A stretch of 64,000 bases of DNA, taken from positions 9,246,480 to 9,310,479 of the forward strand of contig NW_009799179.1 of the NCBI RefSeq assembly GCF_000213175.1, in the 5' to 3' direction. The position numbers and the translations under genes were made by a program. Each line of letters starts with the position of its first letter. Within the stretch, counting starts at the first letter, position 1. Shown piece by piece: positions 24,001 to 36,000 of this stretch. The notes under the pieces were generated by a model. That model saw only the letters and a list, made by a program, of their open reading frames with translations, was not told the DNA's origin and did not search any database. Origin of the DNA: Neurospora tetrasperma FGSC 2508 (taxonomy: Eukaryota > Ascomycota > Sordariomycetes > Sordariales > Sordariaceae).

Positions 24001-27000
24001 CCGGCAAGCTCACACCCGGAGACAACGACCAGTGCCAACCTGACGGAGCCGACGGACGTGACGGACGCGCACTCGCATCACAGCCATCACTCGAATCAGA
24101 CGACGACGACCACTACCACGACGACAGACAAGAAGGAAAAGTCAAAGATGTCCTTCAAGAGCGTGGTCACCCTGGGCATGGCAAGCAGCCATCGGTCCTC
24201 GAGCAGTCGGAGACACAGCGTCGAACACTCGTCCCAGACGCAGCCGCCAGCGATACAACAGCCGCCCGTGATGCCCAAGCTGGAACTGCCCAGCTTTGGA
24301 CTGGGCGATTCCCTACTGGGATCTCCACCGGGGACATCGTCGGGTCTGGGAACGCTCTCCCCGCCAGCGACGTCATCGGGTGCTCCTCCTCCTCCGCTGG
24401 GGGGATCGGTATCAGCGCCGGGAACGTCGTACGGGTTCCCGAACGTGGAGACACCGTCGTCAGAGAGACCACCAAAGGATCCGGAGACGGCGAGCATGAT
24501 GAATCAGCCCAAGCCGGGGATGTTGGCGAGAACGAAGACGGCGATGAGCATAGGGAGTCGCAAGGAGTGGAGGGACGAGTCGGAGACGACGGGGATGGGA
24601 GAGGAGAAGAAGGAGAAGAAGGTGATGAGCACGAGCGCCAAGGCAAATTGGAATCGGGCGCTGAAGGGCACGAAGGGGGTGGTGGGCATGGGAATGTTTA
24701 TGAAGAAGGACAAGAAGGAGAAGGACAAGGGGGTTTAGAAGACGCTTTGTCCGAGACCGGCGGAAGTGAGAATGCAGTTGGAGGTTTGGGGGTGAAGGCT
24801 GGAGTTGAGAAGGTCACGGTGAGCCCTGAGGAGGTGGAACTACCTGCTTCACCTGCAGTCAATCCTGAGGAGGTAGAACTTCCATCTTCTCCCTCGGTTC
24901 TACTTCTCTCTGATGCTGCTGGGGAACAACTTGACGAAGCCGTTATCAAGCCAGTTGAGCGGGACTTTGACCAGCAGCTTGAGAAAGACAACTCACTCAA
25001 CCCTCAAGAGATTGGACTGCCACTTTCTCCCCCTCCAGCTATGTCCGAGATTGAGCCAATTGAACATATCATCATCAGTCAGCAATTCCAAAACGACCCA
25101 TCTTCACATGCAGTCAATCCTGAAGATGTCCAGCTGCCCGCCTCTCCTTCACCTTCAGCTGAACTCGCCGAAAGCGAAAATGAGCCAATTGAACAAGGCT
25201 TCAACCAGCGATCTCCCAGACACGCAATGAACCCTGAACAAGTTTGGTCAACCCTATCAGACGCTGGCGATCTCACCGAATCCGAGCCGGCGGTTGAACA
25301 AGCCAAGCAGAGCACCGTGGAGCCTCTCTCACCGGCCACCACCACTGCCGACCGCGACCAGGACCAGAACCCTGACAAGGTATTCCACCTCTTTCCCCCC
25401 ATGTACCCAATCGGATGTCTGGAATAAGTCTTGTGCTAATCCATATGCTGCAGTTCATTGGGCAGCAATCGGACATCCCACTTTTCACGCCTGAGGCTCA
25501 GAGGCACGAGGAACCCGGCGACTTGGTGCTGCCAACTTCTGAGGCGGCGACTAACCTTCCCTCGTCTTCTTCCCCACTCCTTCCTTGTCGTTCTTCCCGC
25601 TCTTCCATGTCTGCTTCTGAAGAGCTTCCATCCGAAACTACCTCTCCTAACCTTGTTTCAACTACTACCGCCGCTATTGTTACAACAACTATCGCTGCCA
25701 CTACAAGCACTGCTGCTGCTGCTGCTGCTGCTGTCAACACCGCGTCGTCCCAGGCTACCGAAGCTAGTACTACTACCGACGAGCATGCCCCGTCACACCG
25801 CGCGGCTGCTCGTTCTTCTTTTTCCTCCTCTTCTTCTTCACTTAGAATGACCGAGCCTGAAGAAGTGGAGCTTCCTCCATCTCCCTCATCACCGGCGCCG
25901 CCGCACCATACTGCGCCCAGGCCTGAGGAGGTGGAGTTGCCGGCTTCGCCTGTTCCTGTCACTGTCACTGTCAATGTCAATGAGCCTCATCACCACCAAT
26001 CCGCTCAAGATATCGACGTCGACAACACCAAGCCTAAAGGCGATCAGCACGTCGAGGATGATCCCAAGTCAGACAGCGAACTAAGCCTTGGCCAGCACGC
26101 TGACCAACGTGGCCAACACCCTATTTCCGAGATCAGACCCACAGATATCCGACTGCCGCTCTCACCGAAGGTTACCCCTGAAGGTGTGGTGGAGCTTCCC
26201 GCCTCCCCTGATTCAGAATCCACACCTATCATCATCGACGAACAGCTTCAGCTTCAGCCGCTGCATTCTTCTCATGGTGACGACGAACAACAACTTTTTT
26301 CTCAATCACCACCACCCAAGGTTACCACCACTGCCGATGCTCATGCGCAACCGTCATCCTTGGAGAAGTCCCCTGTTCTAATGGCCGTCCCAAGCTCCCT
26401 GGACATGCCACCACCACCCGAGGATATTGAACTGCCGCCCTCACCTGCTGATGTGGAGCATCGAGAGGAGAAACCAATCGTCGCCGAGATTCATGAGCAT
26501 GTCAAGTCACCTGTTAGCGGTCATCAAGATGTAGAGATCCCGACTTCTCGTGAGCATTCGCCTGCTCATTCGCCCGCGGTTGAAGTCTCTAATTCCAAGG
26601 TTCCAACTGATGCGGCTGAGCTTTCTGAAGTGGAGGAGAATTCTGCGTCCCAGTCGAAGCAGAAGACGTTGGCTGAAGAGTTGGAGGAGCTCGATGAGTC
26701 TAGGTCTCCTTCTCCTGAAGTTGATAACCGAGATGCGGAGCTTGCATCTTTTACTGGACTTACCAAGGATGCGGAACTCCCATCTGCACACTCATCGCCC
26801 ATGGTCGCACCTACGGATATAGAGCTCCCAGCTTCACCCTCTCCCAAGCCTGAGACCAATGATCAAGACAAGGACCTTCCGATCACAGCCGAGTCCCACG
26901 AAGCCGTCGCCAATGTTACCATCTCAACTTCGACTTCGCCCACGGTCTTGCCCAAGGTTAAGCCAGAAAACATCGAGCTTCCGCCTTCTCCACAGCGCCC

Positions 27001-30000
27001 TCAGCTCTTGCCTTCACCTAATATCGTACCCGGCTATCAATTCTCGCCTGAGCCTCTTTCTGATGATGAAGGACTACCGCTTTCACCTGACGATGAGTTT
27101 GAGGATGATGATGACGAGGATGATGGGTCGCCAGTTGATGTCGAGCAATACGAGCGGAGCTTTAGTGATGATCCCCAGGAGGAGGGGTTCGCGTCTTCGC
27201 CTGATGAGGGAACAGTTGATCATGTTGAAGTCCAGCAGCATTCTCCTCCTTCCCAAGGTTCACCCGCATCCGCATCGTCGTCGCCAAGAATCTCACCAGC
27301 GCAAGTGGAACTCCCTGCCTCTCCTGTCGAGTCGCCCAATTTCGCTCCTGCTTCGTCGTCCCCTTCGCCCAAGAGCACACCGGAGGACGCGGTGCTTTCG
27401 CCTGCGCTTGAGGCGGCGATGGAGTTCACGCCTTCTTCGCCTGTGGAGCGCTCGGTTCCTTCGACTAAGGGTACTGCGTTTGAGGAAAGGGCTGTTTCGT
27501 CTGCACCTGCACTTGCACCTGCACCTGAGGAGGAAACCGTTCAATTTGCGCCTGCGCTGTCGTCCGAGGTGCAACACCCAGCTTCACCCAAGATTTCATC
27601 CGAAGATGTGGGATTGCCAAAGTCACTCTTGCCTGAGGCCGAACATGAAGAGACGAAGCTTCCGATTACGACTGCTCGGCTGCCTGAGGATGTTGAGCTG
27701 CCGATGTCGCCTGAGGTTGAAGTCCCGACTCTCGCCCACGAAGTCATCCAGAGTCCCGGCGATCAATCTGACAACATCCACGAAATTTCATCTTCGCCCA
27801 AGATCGCGCCTGCGGACATCGAACTCCCAACCTCGCCTGTCGAAGAAATCTTACCCGCATCTGAAGAACTCCCCACCTCTCCCGAAAACCAAGTCCTAGA
27901 CTCATCCAAGACACTCCCTGGAGATTCTGGTTTGCCCGAGTCACATTTGACCGAGGCGGAAGTTGAAGAAGATATGGATCTTCCAACGGCTGCTGAGCAG
28001 GACGACCAAATCGTCGACGAACAATCTGATGATAATTTCCAAGTTTCTGCTTCGCACAAGATTGTTCCCGAGGAAGTTGAACTCCCCCGCTCGCCTTCTT
28101 CGCCTGTGGTGGGGGACTTGGATGTCGATGAGATGCAGCACCTACACTCGAGTCAGATTATCCCGCCGCATGTTCAGCGGTCGGTATCCCCTGCAGTAAT
28201 TCATGAAGAGGTGCAATCCCTGACCTTGTCAGAGACTGGTTCCGAGGAGGTTGACGTTCCTGCTTCTCCTGTAAAGGAGGCCGCGACTGAGGATGTTGAG
28301 CTTCCGCGCTCACCCGTGCCTGAGAATGTGGAACTGGATGTCGATGAGATTCAGCACTTGCATTCTAGTCAGATTATTCCTCCGCATGTTCAGCGCGCGG
28401 CTTCGCCTGAGATTGGTCCTGAGGAGGTTGATGTTCCTGCTTCAACTTTGACTGAAACTGCATCCAAGGAGGATGAACTTCCTGCTTCCCCCGAGAACGA
28501 GGCCACTCCTGAGACTATCGAAGCCCAAAGATCGCCATCGCCCGCGGCTGAGTTGGATGTTACCGAGCTTCAGCACCTACACTCGAGTCAGATTCTTCCT
28601 CCACATGTTCAGCGGGCGGCTTCGGCTGAGATTGGTCCTGAGGAGGTTGAGGTTCCTGCTTCAACTTTGACTGAGACTGCACCCGAAGAGGTTGAAGTTC
28701 CTCACTCATCCTCGCCCGGCGCTGAACTGGACGTTACTGAGATTCAGCACTTGCACTCGAGCCAGATTCTTCCTCCACACATTCAGCGTGCGGATTCGAC
28801 CTGGGGTGAGGTTGAGCCTGAGGACGTTGAGCTTCCAAAGGCGCCTCTGAAGGAGATCACACCCGAAGAGGTTCAAATGCCGGTTTCGCCCAATGTTGTT
28901 TCTGAAGAAGTTGAGAATCTAGAGTCAACTCCATCTTCGCCTAAGCTCGCATCCGAAGAAGTCGAGATTCCGCGCTCACCTTCGCCTGCAGAAAACCTGG
29001 ATATTACCGAGCTTCAACATCAGCATTCGACTCAGATCATTCCTCCCCATCTCCAACGCTCCGTGTCGCCTACAGTCCAGGCCCAGGCCGTTCCCGAAGA
29101 CATTGAGCTCCCTGCTTCGCCATTGGCAAAGTTCACACCTGAGGAGGTTGAACTGCCACGTTCATCTTCACCGGTGGAGGCGAAATTGAATGTCGTCGAA
29201 ATGCAGCATGGACACTCGGCTCAGATCCTTCCCCTGTACGTTCAGCGTGCTGATTCAACTTGGGGTGAGGTTGATCTTGAGGACGTTGATCTTCCGATTG
29301 CGCCTCTGAAGGAGATCACACCCGCGGAGGTTGAGCTCCCAGGATCGCCATCGTCCGTCAAAGATGAATTGGATGGTGCCGAGCTTCAATCTGCTCCCGA
29401 AGAAGTTGAGCTCCCAGCTTCTGAGCCTACCTCGCCCAAGATCACACCGGAAGAAATTGAGGCACCGCGCTCGCCGTCGCCTTTCGACGAGTCCAAGATC
29501 ACTGAGCTTCAGCATCTGCATTCGGCCCAGATTATTCCCAGGAATATCCACTATGCGACTTCCTCTTCCGGCTCGCCAAAGATCACTCCGGAGGAAGTTG
29601 AACTGCCTGCTTCGCCTGTGGATGAAGTGGACGTTGATGAACTTCAGCGATTCCACTCAAGCCAGATCATCCCGCCACATATTGAGCGCTCCGCTTCGCC
29701 AACTATTGAGGAGGTTATCCCTGAGGAGGTTGAACTTCCGGGTCCCCCTCAGGTTGTTCCAGATGCCGAGGAAGTGGAAAATTCCGCTTTGCCTGAGCCA
29801 AAGTCTGACGCTGAGCCTAAGATGGCACCTGAGGAGATTGAACTTCCTGCTTCGCCTGTGGAGCAAGTGGACACTGAGCAGCTGCAACATTTGCACTCGC
29901 GCCAGATTATCCCACCACATATCCAGCGTCCCGCCTCGCCTTCTGTTGACACTCAACTTCCGGCCTCACCTAAGGTTACTCCTGAAGAGGTAGAACTTCC

Positions 30001-33000
30001 AGCTTCACCTGAACTTGTCCCTCAAGACATCGAGCTTCCACTTTCTCCCATGGCTGAGCCCCAGGAACCTGAGCATACCCAACTTCCAATTGCTACCGAG
30101 GAGGCTGGGTCCAGCGTTGATCAGCAACTCGATGACTTGGAGGAGGATGATGCTAGGAGTGCCGCTCTTGAACTCCCATCCTCTCCTGAAGTCAAGGCCG
30201 AAGTCCAGTCTGATGAGCTAGAACTCCCTCTTTCGCCTGCTTTGGAGCCTGAGGAGGTTGAGCTTCCTGCTTCTCCTAAGGTTGTTCCTGAAGAAGTTGA
30301 ATTGCCGGTATCCCCGGTGGATGGGTTGGATGACGAGCAGCTTCCAGTTGAGCGCGGCATCAGTGCTGAGCACGATAATGGTCCCGAACAAGATGTGCTG
30401 GAGAGTGCCGCTATTGAACTCCCCGCCTCGCCTAAGATTGTTCCTGAAGAAGTCGAACTCCCACTTTCTCCCAAGATAACCCCTGAAGAGGTAGAACTTC
30501 CCGCTTCTCCTGTGGCCGAGACAGAAGAACAGCCCGCAACCGTCTCTGAGCCGTTCGAACGGAACATCAATCTTGAAGCCGACATTGCCCCACAAGAGGA
30601 CATCGAGCCCTCGTCCTCTCCTGTGACAAAGCCCGAGGATGTCGAGCTTCCTTCCTCTCCCGAAGTCGTCCCTGAAGATGTGGAACTTCCCCTCTCTCCT
30701 ATCGTTGAGTTGGAACGTCAGCTCCCCATTGAGCCTGTCACCTTCGAGCTCCCATCTTCGCCCAAACCTAAGCCCGAGGACCTTGAGCTACCTCCTTCGC
30801 CTGAGATCGTTCCCGAAGAGGTAGAGCTGCCCGCTTCTCCCGTTGTTAACTTGGCAGATGAACAGCTGCCAGTCGAGCCTGAGACATCTGCAGGGGCCAT
30901 TGAAGTTTCCGAGGAAGATAGCGAACTCCCGTCTACGCCAATTGTCAAGCCTGAGGACTTGGAGCTCCCTGCTTCTCCTGAGGTGCTTGCTCAAGATGTG
31001 GAACTTCCTCCTTCGCCTGTCACCTTACCCGAAGATGTGGAACTTCCGCCTTCTCCGGTGGTTGACTTGGAACGTGAGCAACCTCTCGATCTTTCTCACG
31101 TTCAAGAGCAGCAAGGCGAAGAGCAGCTTGACAAGCACACTGCTCCCGAAGATTCGCCCGTCCTTCTACCCAAAGACGTGGAGCATCCGGCTTCACCTGC
31201 GACAGAATCCGAGCCAGAACCAATTGAACCTGTCCGACAGAGCTTCGACTCGGACCTCTACTACGATGCTGTTGACGGCAAGGGCAAACAACCTGCAACC
31301 GGTGCTGAGGAACTAACGCAACAGGGCGATGCAGCAAAGACCGATCCGGCACAGAAATGGGAAATGGTCGACAATGTCGACGATGTTGATGATCTTGATT
31401 CTATTGACGGTGCCGATTCAGAGATCTCGGAAAACGGCCTACTCACCGAGGTCCCAACAAGTAAGCAACCGAACCAACCAAAACCAACCCGAGAACGGGA
31501 AGAGGTGGCTGCTGCGATCGAGCGATCGGAAGATGATGCCCCCATCATACCTCGAGACCCTTCAAGTACTACTACTACTACTACTGGCGACGGACATCAT
31601 GCTGACATTCTCAGCCGCGAAGCAGAAGACAATGTGGACCTTCGTCGGTCAGCTGGTGGGTCGCCAGTTCCAACTTCCACGTCGATAGCAGCAGCCACCG
31701 CCGCAGCAGGAGCAGCAGCACTCGCTGCGGCCACCGTGAATGAGCTCCTTACAACACCGACCAAAGACGATGAACCGGAACTGGAAGCGACCGTTGAGGT
31801 CCACCCCGCCGTCAAGGGTGCCATCAATAGAGGCTTCGATGAGTACGATTATGCTACTGCCTTATCTCCCACTACAGTCGGCCTCGGTCTCATTGAGGAC
31901 GCCCCCATGGATCTCTACCCTACGGATGGGCCCTCTCCCAAGCTTCTCTCCGCTTCCACCTTCCCTCTCGAGGAAGCTGGAGATGATGACGGCGATTACT
32001 TCAATAACGTCGAGTTGCCCGAGGGTGCTATTTTCGAAGAACTTCCTTCCGAGGCGGAGGAGCCTGCTCACGAGCACGCCAGCCACTTCACTCATGACCC
32101 GCCCTCCGAGCCCGAGGAGCATGAAGTTAAGAAACCTCGGAAGTCCATCGACGAAACGCAAGGATTTGAGACCCTATTCGCTCCCCGCACGCCCATGCCA
32201 TACGCCTCAACAAGGGAGACACTAGTCAAAGAATCTCCCAAGCCCGCTGCCCCGTCTCCGTCCACCACCGAACAGACACGCCAACCCCCCCAGCAGGCAG
32301 AGCCAGTCAGACACAAGCGCATCAGGTCCACCGAGCCAGCACGCCTCAACAACGAAGCCCTCGCAGCGTCTCTCTCACCACGCGCCAAATCCTCATCAGT
32401 TAGAAACTCGTGGCCCGCTTTTACTACTACTGGAAAAGCCAAAGCGCTCGCCGCTTCCTTCCTCGAGTCTTCCTCCGTCAACCGTGGCTCTTCCCCTGTT
32501 ACGCCCCGCTTCCCGCCATCGGCATCATCCATGCACCAGCAGCAACCACCAGTCTCAGTTCTGCTCAAAGAACAAACCCAGCGCCAGTCGCGCGAACTCG
32601 CAGCCAATTATCTCGAGACATTCGCAGACGATCGTAAAGTCCGATCCAAATCCAGACCACGTCAGCCATCTTTTTTTGGTGGACATACGGCACCCAACGC
32701 CGCCAATAGGGTGGTGCCGGTGCCAGTTGACTTGGATTCGTTGGGAGAGACTATCGTTCCCGAGAAGGAAGAGCCGACTCGGCCTCCCTCTGTCAGCTCG
32801 GTAGACTCTATGGGGTCGCCGACGGGTCAGGGACAGGCACAGGACCAGTCTATGGCTTTAGAGATGGCTGTTTCGTACCTGGACGATGAAGGAGAGGACG
32901 TCGGTGCTGTTCCGATGGTGGTTACACCTGGCGTGGGAATGGAAATTACGCCTAGCCCGGAGAGTTCGCCTGGGTTGCAGCCGGAAGAGGAGGAAAGAAC

Positions 33001-36000
33001 AAGGGAGCGCGAGGCCGAGGTAAAGGTTGCGCAAGAGCCTGAGCCGGAGCCTGAACCTGAACCTGAGCCGGCAGCAGAAGATGATGAACATGATGCTTCT
33101 CCCGAGTGGGGACGAGGAATGTCTCTGCCTAGTGTGGAAATTCAGCCCGCTACTCCTAGGGCTGTACTCGAAGAAGAGGAGGAAGAGGTTGAGTCTTTGT
33201 TTGACATTCCTGTGCAACCTGTGCATGCGCATGAGGTTGAGACTCTGTCGACGGTGATGGAGGAGTCGGAGCCTACTGATGAGGAGGAGGAATCTACGTC
33301 GGCGCCGGCGCATACACATGAGGCGCCTGTTATTGACAAGTCTGAACATGATGAGCGCTCTGCTTCACCTGAGATCCACGAGGAATCTCAAGACAGTCCG
33401 TCGGTTGAGATTGACGTTGATGAGCTCCATCGGTTGCATTCACGACAAGTCGTTCCATCTAACCTACAACGTCAGGTCCCGTCATCGCCCATAATCAAGC
33501 CCGAAGAGGTTGAGCTCCCTTCCTCGCCTGAACTCCACGGGGCATCTCAAGATACTCCAGCGGATATCGACATTGTTGAGCTGCAGCAATTGCATTCAGG
33601 ACAAATCCTTCCGCCTAACCTACAACGTTATATTGCTGAGCTCCAGCGGTTGCATTCAAGACAAATCGTTCCGCCTAACTTGCAGCGTCAGGTCCCGTTA
33701 TCGCCTGAAATCAAGCCCGAAGAGATTGAACTCCCTTCCTCACCTGAACTTCACAAGGAATCTCATACTACTCCAGCCGACATCAACATCACTGAGCTCC
33801 AGCAATTACACTCAAGGCAAATCATTCCGCCCAACTTACAGCATCCGGCATCACCCCCTTCCCACATCAAGCCAGAAGAGGTTGAGCTCCCTTCCTCGCC
33901 TGAAACCGCTGAGGAACCTCTACACAATCCCGCGTTTATCGATACTGCTGAGCTCCAGCAGTTGCATTCAAGACAAATCCTTCCACCTAATCTACAACGT
34001 CATATCGCTGAGCTCCAGCGGTTACATTCAAGACAAATCCTTCCGCCTTACCTAGAACGTTATATTGCTGAGCTCCAGCAGTTACATTCAAGACAAATCG
34101 TTCCGCCTAACCTACAACGTCAGGCCTCACCCTCGCCTCCTCCCCAAATCAAACCCGAAGAGGTTGAGCTCCCTTCCTCGCCTAAAATCCCCGAGGAACC
34201 TCAAAATACTCCAGGGGACATCGACATTGTTGAGCTCCAGCAATTGCATTCAGGACAAATCCTTCCGCCTAACCTACAACGTTATATCGCTGAGCTCCAG
34301 CAGTTACACTCAAGACAGATTCTCCCGCCCAGTCTACAGCGCCAGACCTCACCCTCGCCTCCTCCCCACATCGAGCCCGAAGAGGTTGAACTCCCTTCCT
34401 CGCCTGCCCTGAAGCCGGAGGACGTGGAACTTCCTAGTTCCCCAGTGGAGGAAACAATCCCTATTATCGCTACAGGCTTGGTTGCCGCTGGACTTACGCT
34501 TGCTTCCGAGGTTTCGAAGGACAACAAAGATCATTCTGATGATGAGGAGGATGAGAACGATTCCGCACCTGCTTCTCCACAACCAGTCGAAGATCACAGC
34601 AGCAGCAGACATGTGGATGACGAGTTCGAGGACTTTTACCGTCCTGCCACGCCAAAGGTGTACCCTGAGGAAATTGAACTCCCTGCTTCCCCCGAGATCA
34701 TCAAGCCCCAGGATATCGAGTTGCCTGTCTCGCCTCGGAGTGTTCCTGAGGAGGTTGAGCTTCCTTCTTCGCCTATCAATGAACCTGAGGAAGTTGAGCT
34801 TCCTGCTTCGCCTGTCAATGAACCTGAAGACGTGCAAGTTGCCTCTGATTCTGAGTCCGAGGCGGATGAGCAAGACATGACGACGCCAATTATTGAAGCT
34901 CATGTTGCAAAGCCCGAGGAGATTGAACTACCTTCATCTCCTGCAATTGTACCTGAGGACATCGAACTTCCTTCCTCACCTCAAATTGTTCCTCGGGAGG
35001 TTGAGCTTCCTTCTTCGCCTGCCAACGAACTCGAAGATGCAGAGCTCTCCTCTGACTCTGACTCCGAGGCGGACGAAGACAGTACGCCAATTGTTGAAGC
35101 TCATGCCACGAAGCCCGAGGAGGTTGAACTCCCTTCATCTCCTGCCATTGAAGCCAGGAATATTCAGCTTCCATCTTCTTCTGTCGAACCTGAAAATGCA
35201 GAGCTCGCCTCTGACTCTGACTCTAGCTCCGAGGCAGATGCCACAAAGCTCGAGGAAATCGAACTACCATCATCTCCCGCAATGGTACCTGAGGAGATCG
35301 AACTTCCAGCTTCCCCTATTGTCCAGGCCGAACAAATCGAAGTCCCCTCTACACCTGAGCCTGAACATGAGCATGAGTTCCACTCTGAGCCTGAACAAGA
35401 AACGACAACCCACCCTCTACTCGACTCGGAAGCGGAATATGAAGATGAAGAAGACGATGACTACGACCCGCTAGCCGACCTCCTCCCGTCTCCGGATATG
35501 AGCCCAGCACAACACCACGAGCGCTACGAGCGGGAACTTCCGCATCCGCATCCACTCATGATGCACCCTGTCGACTACTCAGCCCCTCAACAACACGGGT
35601 ATGAAGAATCAGAGGAGGTTCATACCCCAGTGTATACTGAACCGGTCGAGTTTTGGCATTCGCCCGAGTTGAGGTACCATTGCTCACCGGAGCTGAGATC
35701 AGCAGATCAAGAGTTTGCGTCTTTCCCTGAGGTCAATCCCGAGGATGTGCAGCTGCCTGCATCGCCTGATTATGGTGCGGAGGAGGAAGAGGAAGAGGAT
35801 GAAGGATTGTCTCGTGACGTGCCAGCAGACGATGACGAATGGGAGAGCGAAAGCGGAAGCGGAAGCGAGGAATATGATCGTGATGATGGTAAGCAGTGCT
35901 TTTTAATATGTCAGACAGACATGGGATAATGGAACATGTTGCTAATTTTCATCTAAATGCAGAACATCAAGTTCACCAAGCACAAAGCGTCGCAATCGTG

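Larger units (their letters stand above)
24817..35770 (+). repeat. LAH-2 PEEVELPxSP repeat array
   Basis: About 11 kb encode very many copies (on the order of a hundred) of P-E-E-V-E-L-P-A-S-P or close variants (P-E-D-V-E-L-P-S-S-P, P-E-E-I-E-L-P). They are sometimes back to back and sometimes 20-60 residues apart. The composition (P, E, V, L, S) recalls the PEVK segments of titin. In Aspergillus oryzae leashin, the long poorly conserved middle is reported to influence Woronin body position and movement, which fits a spring-like linker. Spring behaviour here is inferred. Confidence 0.85.
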
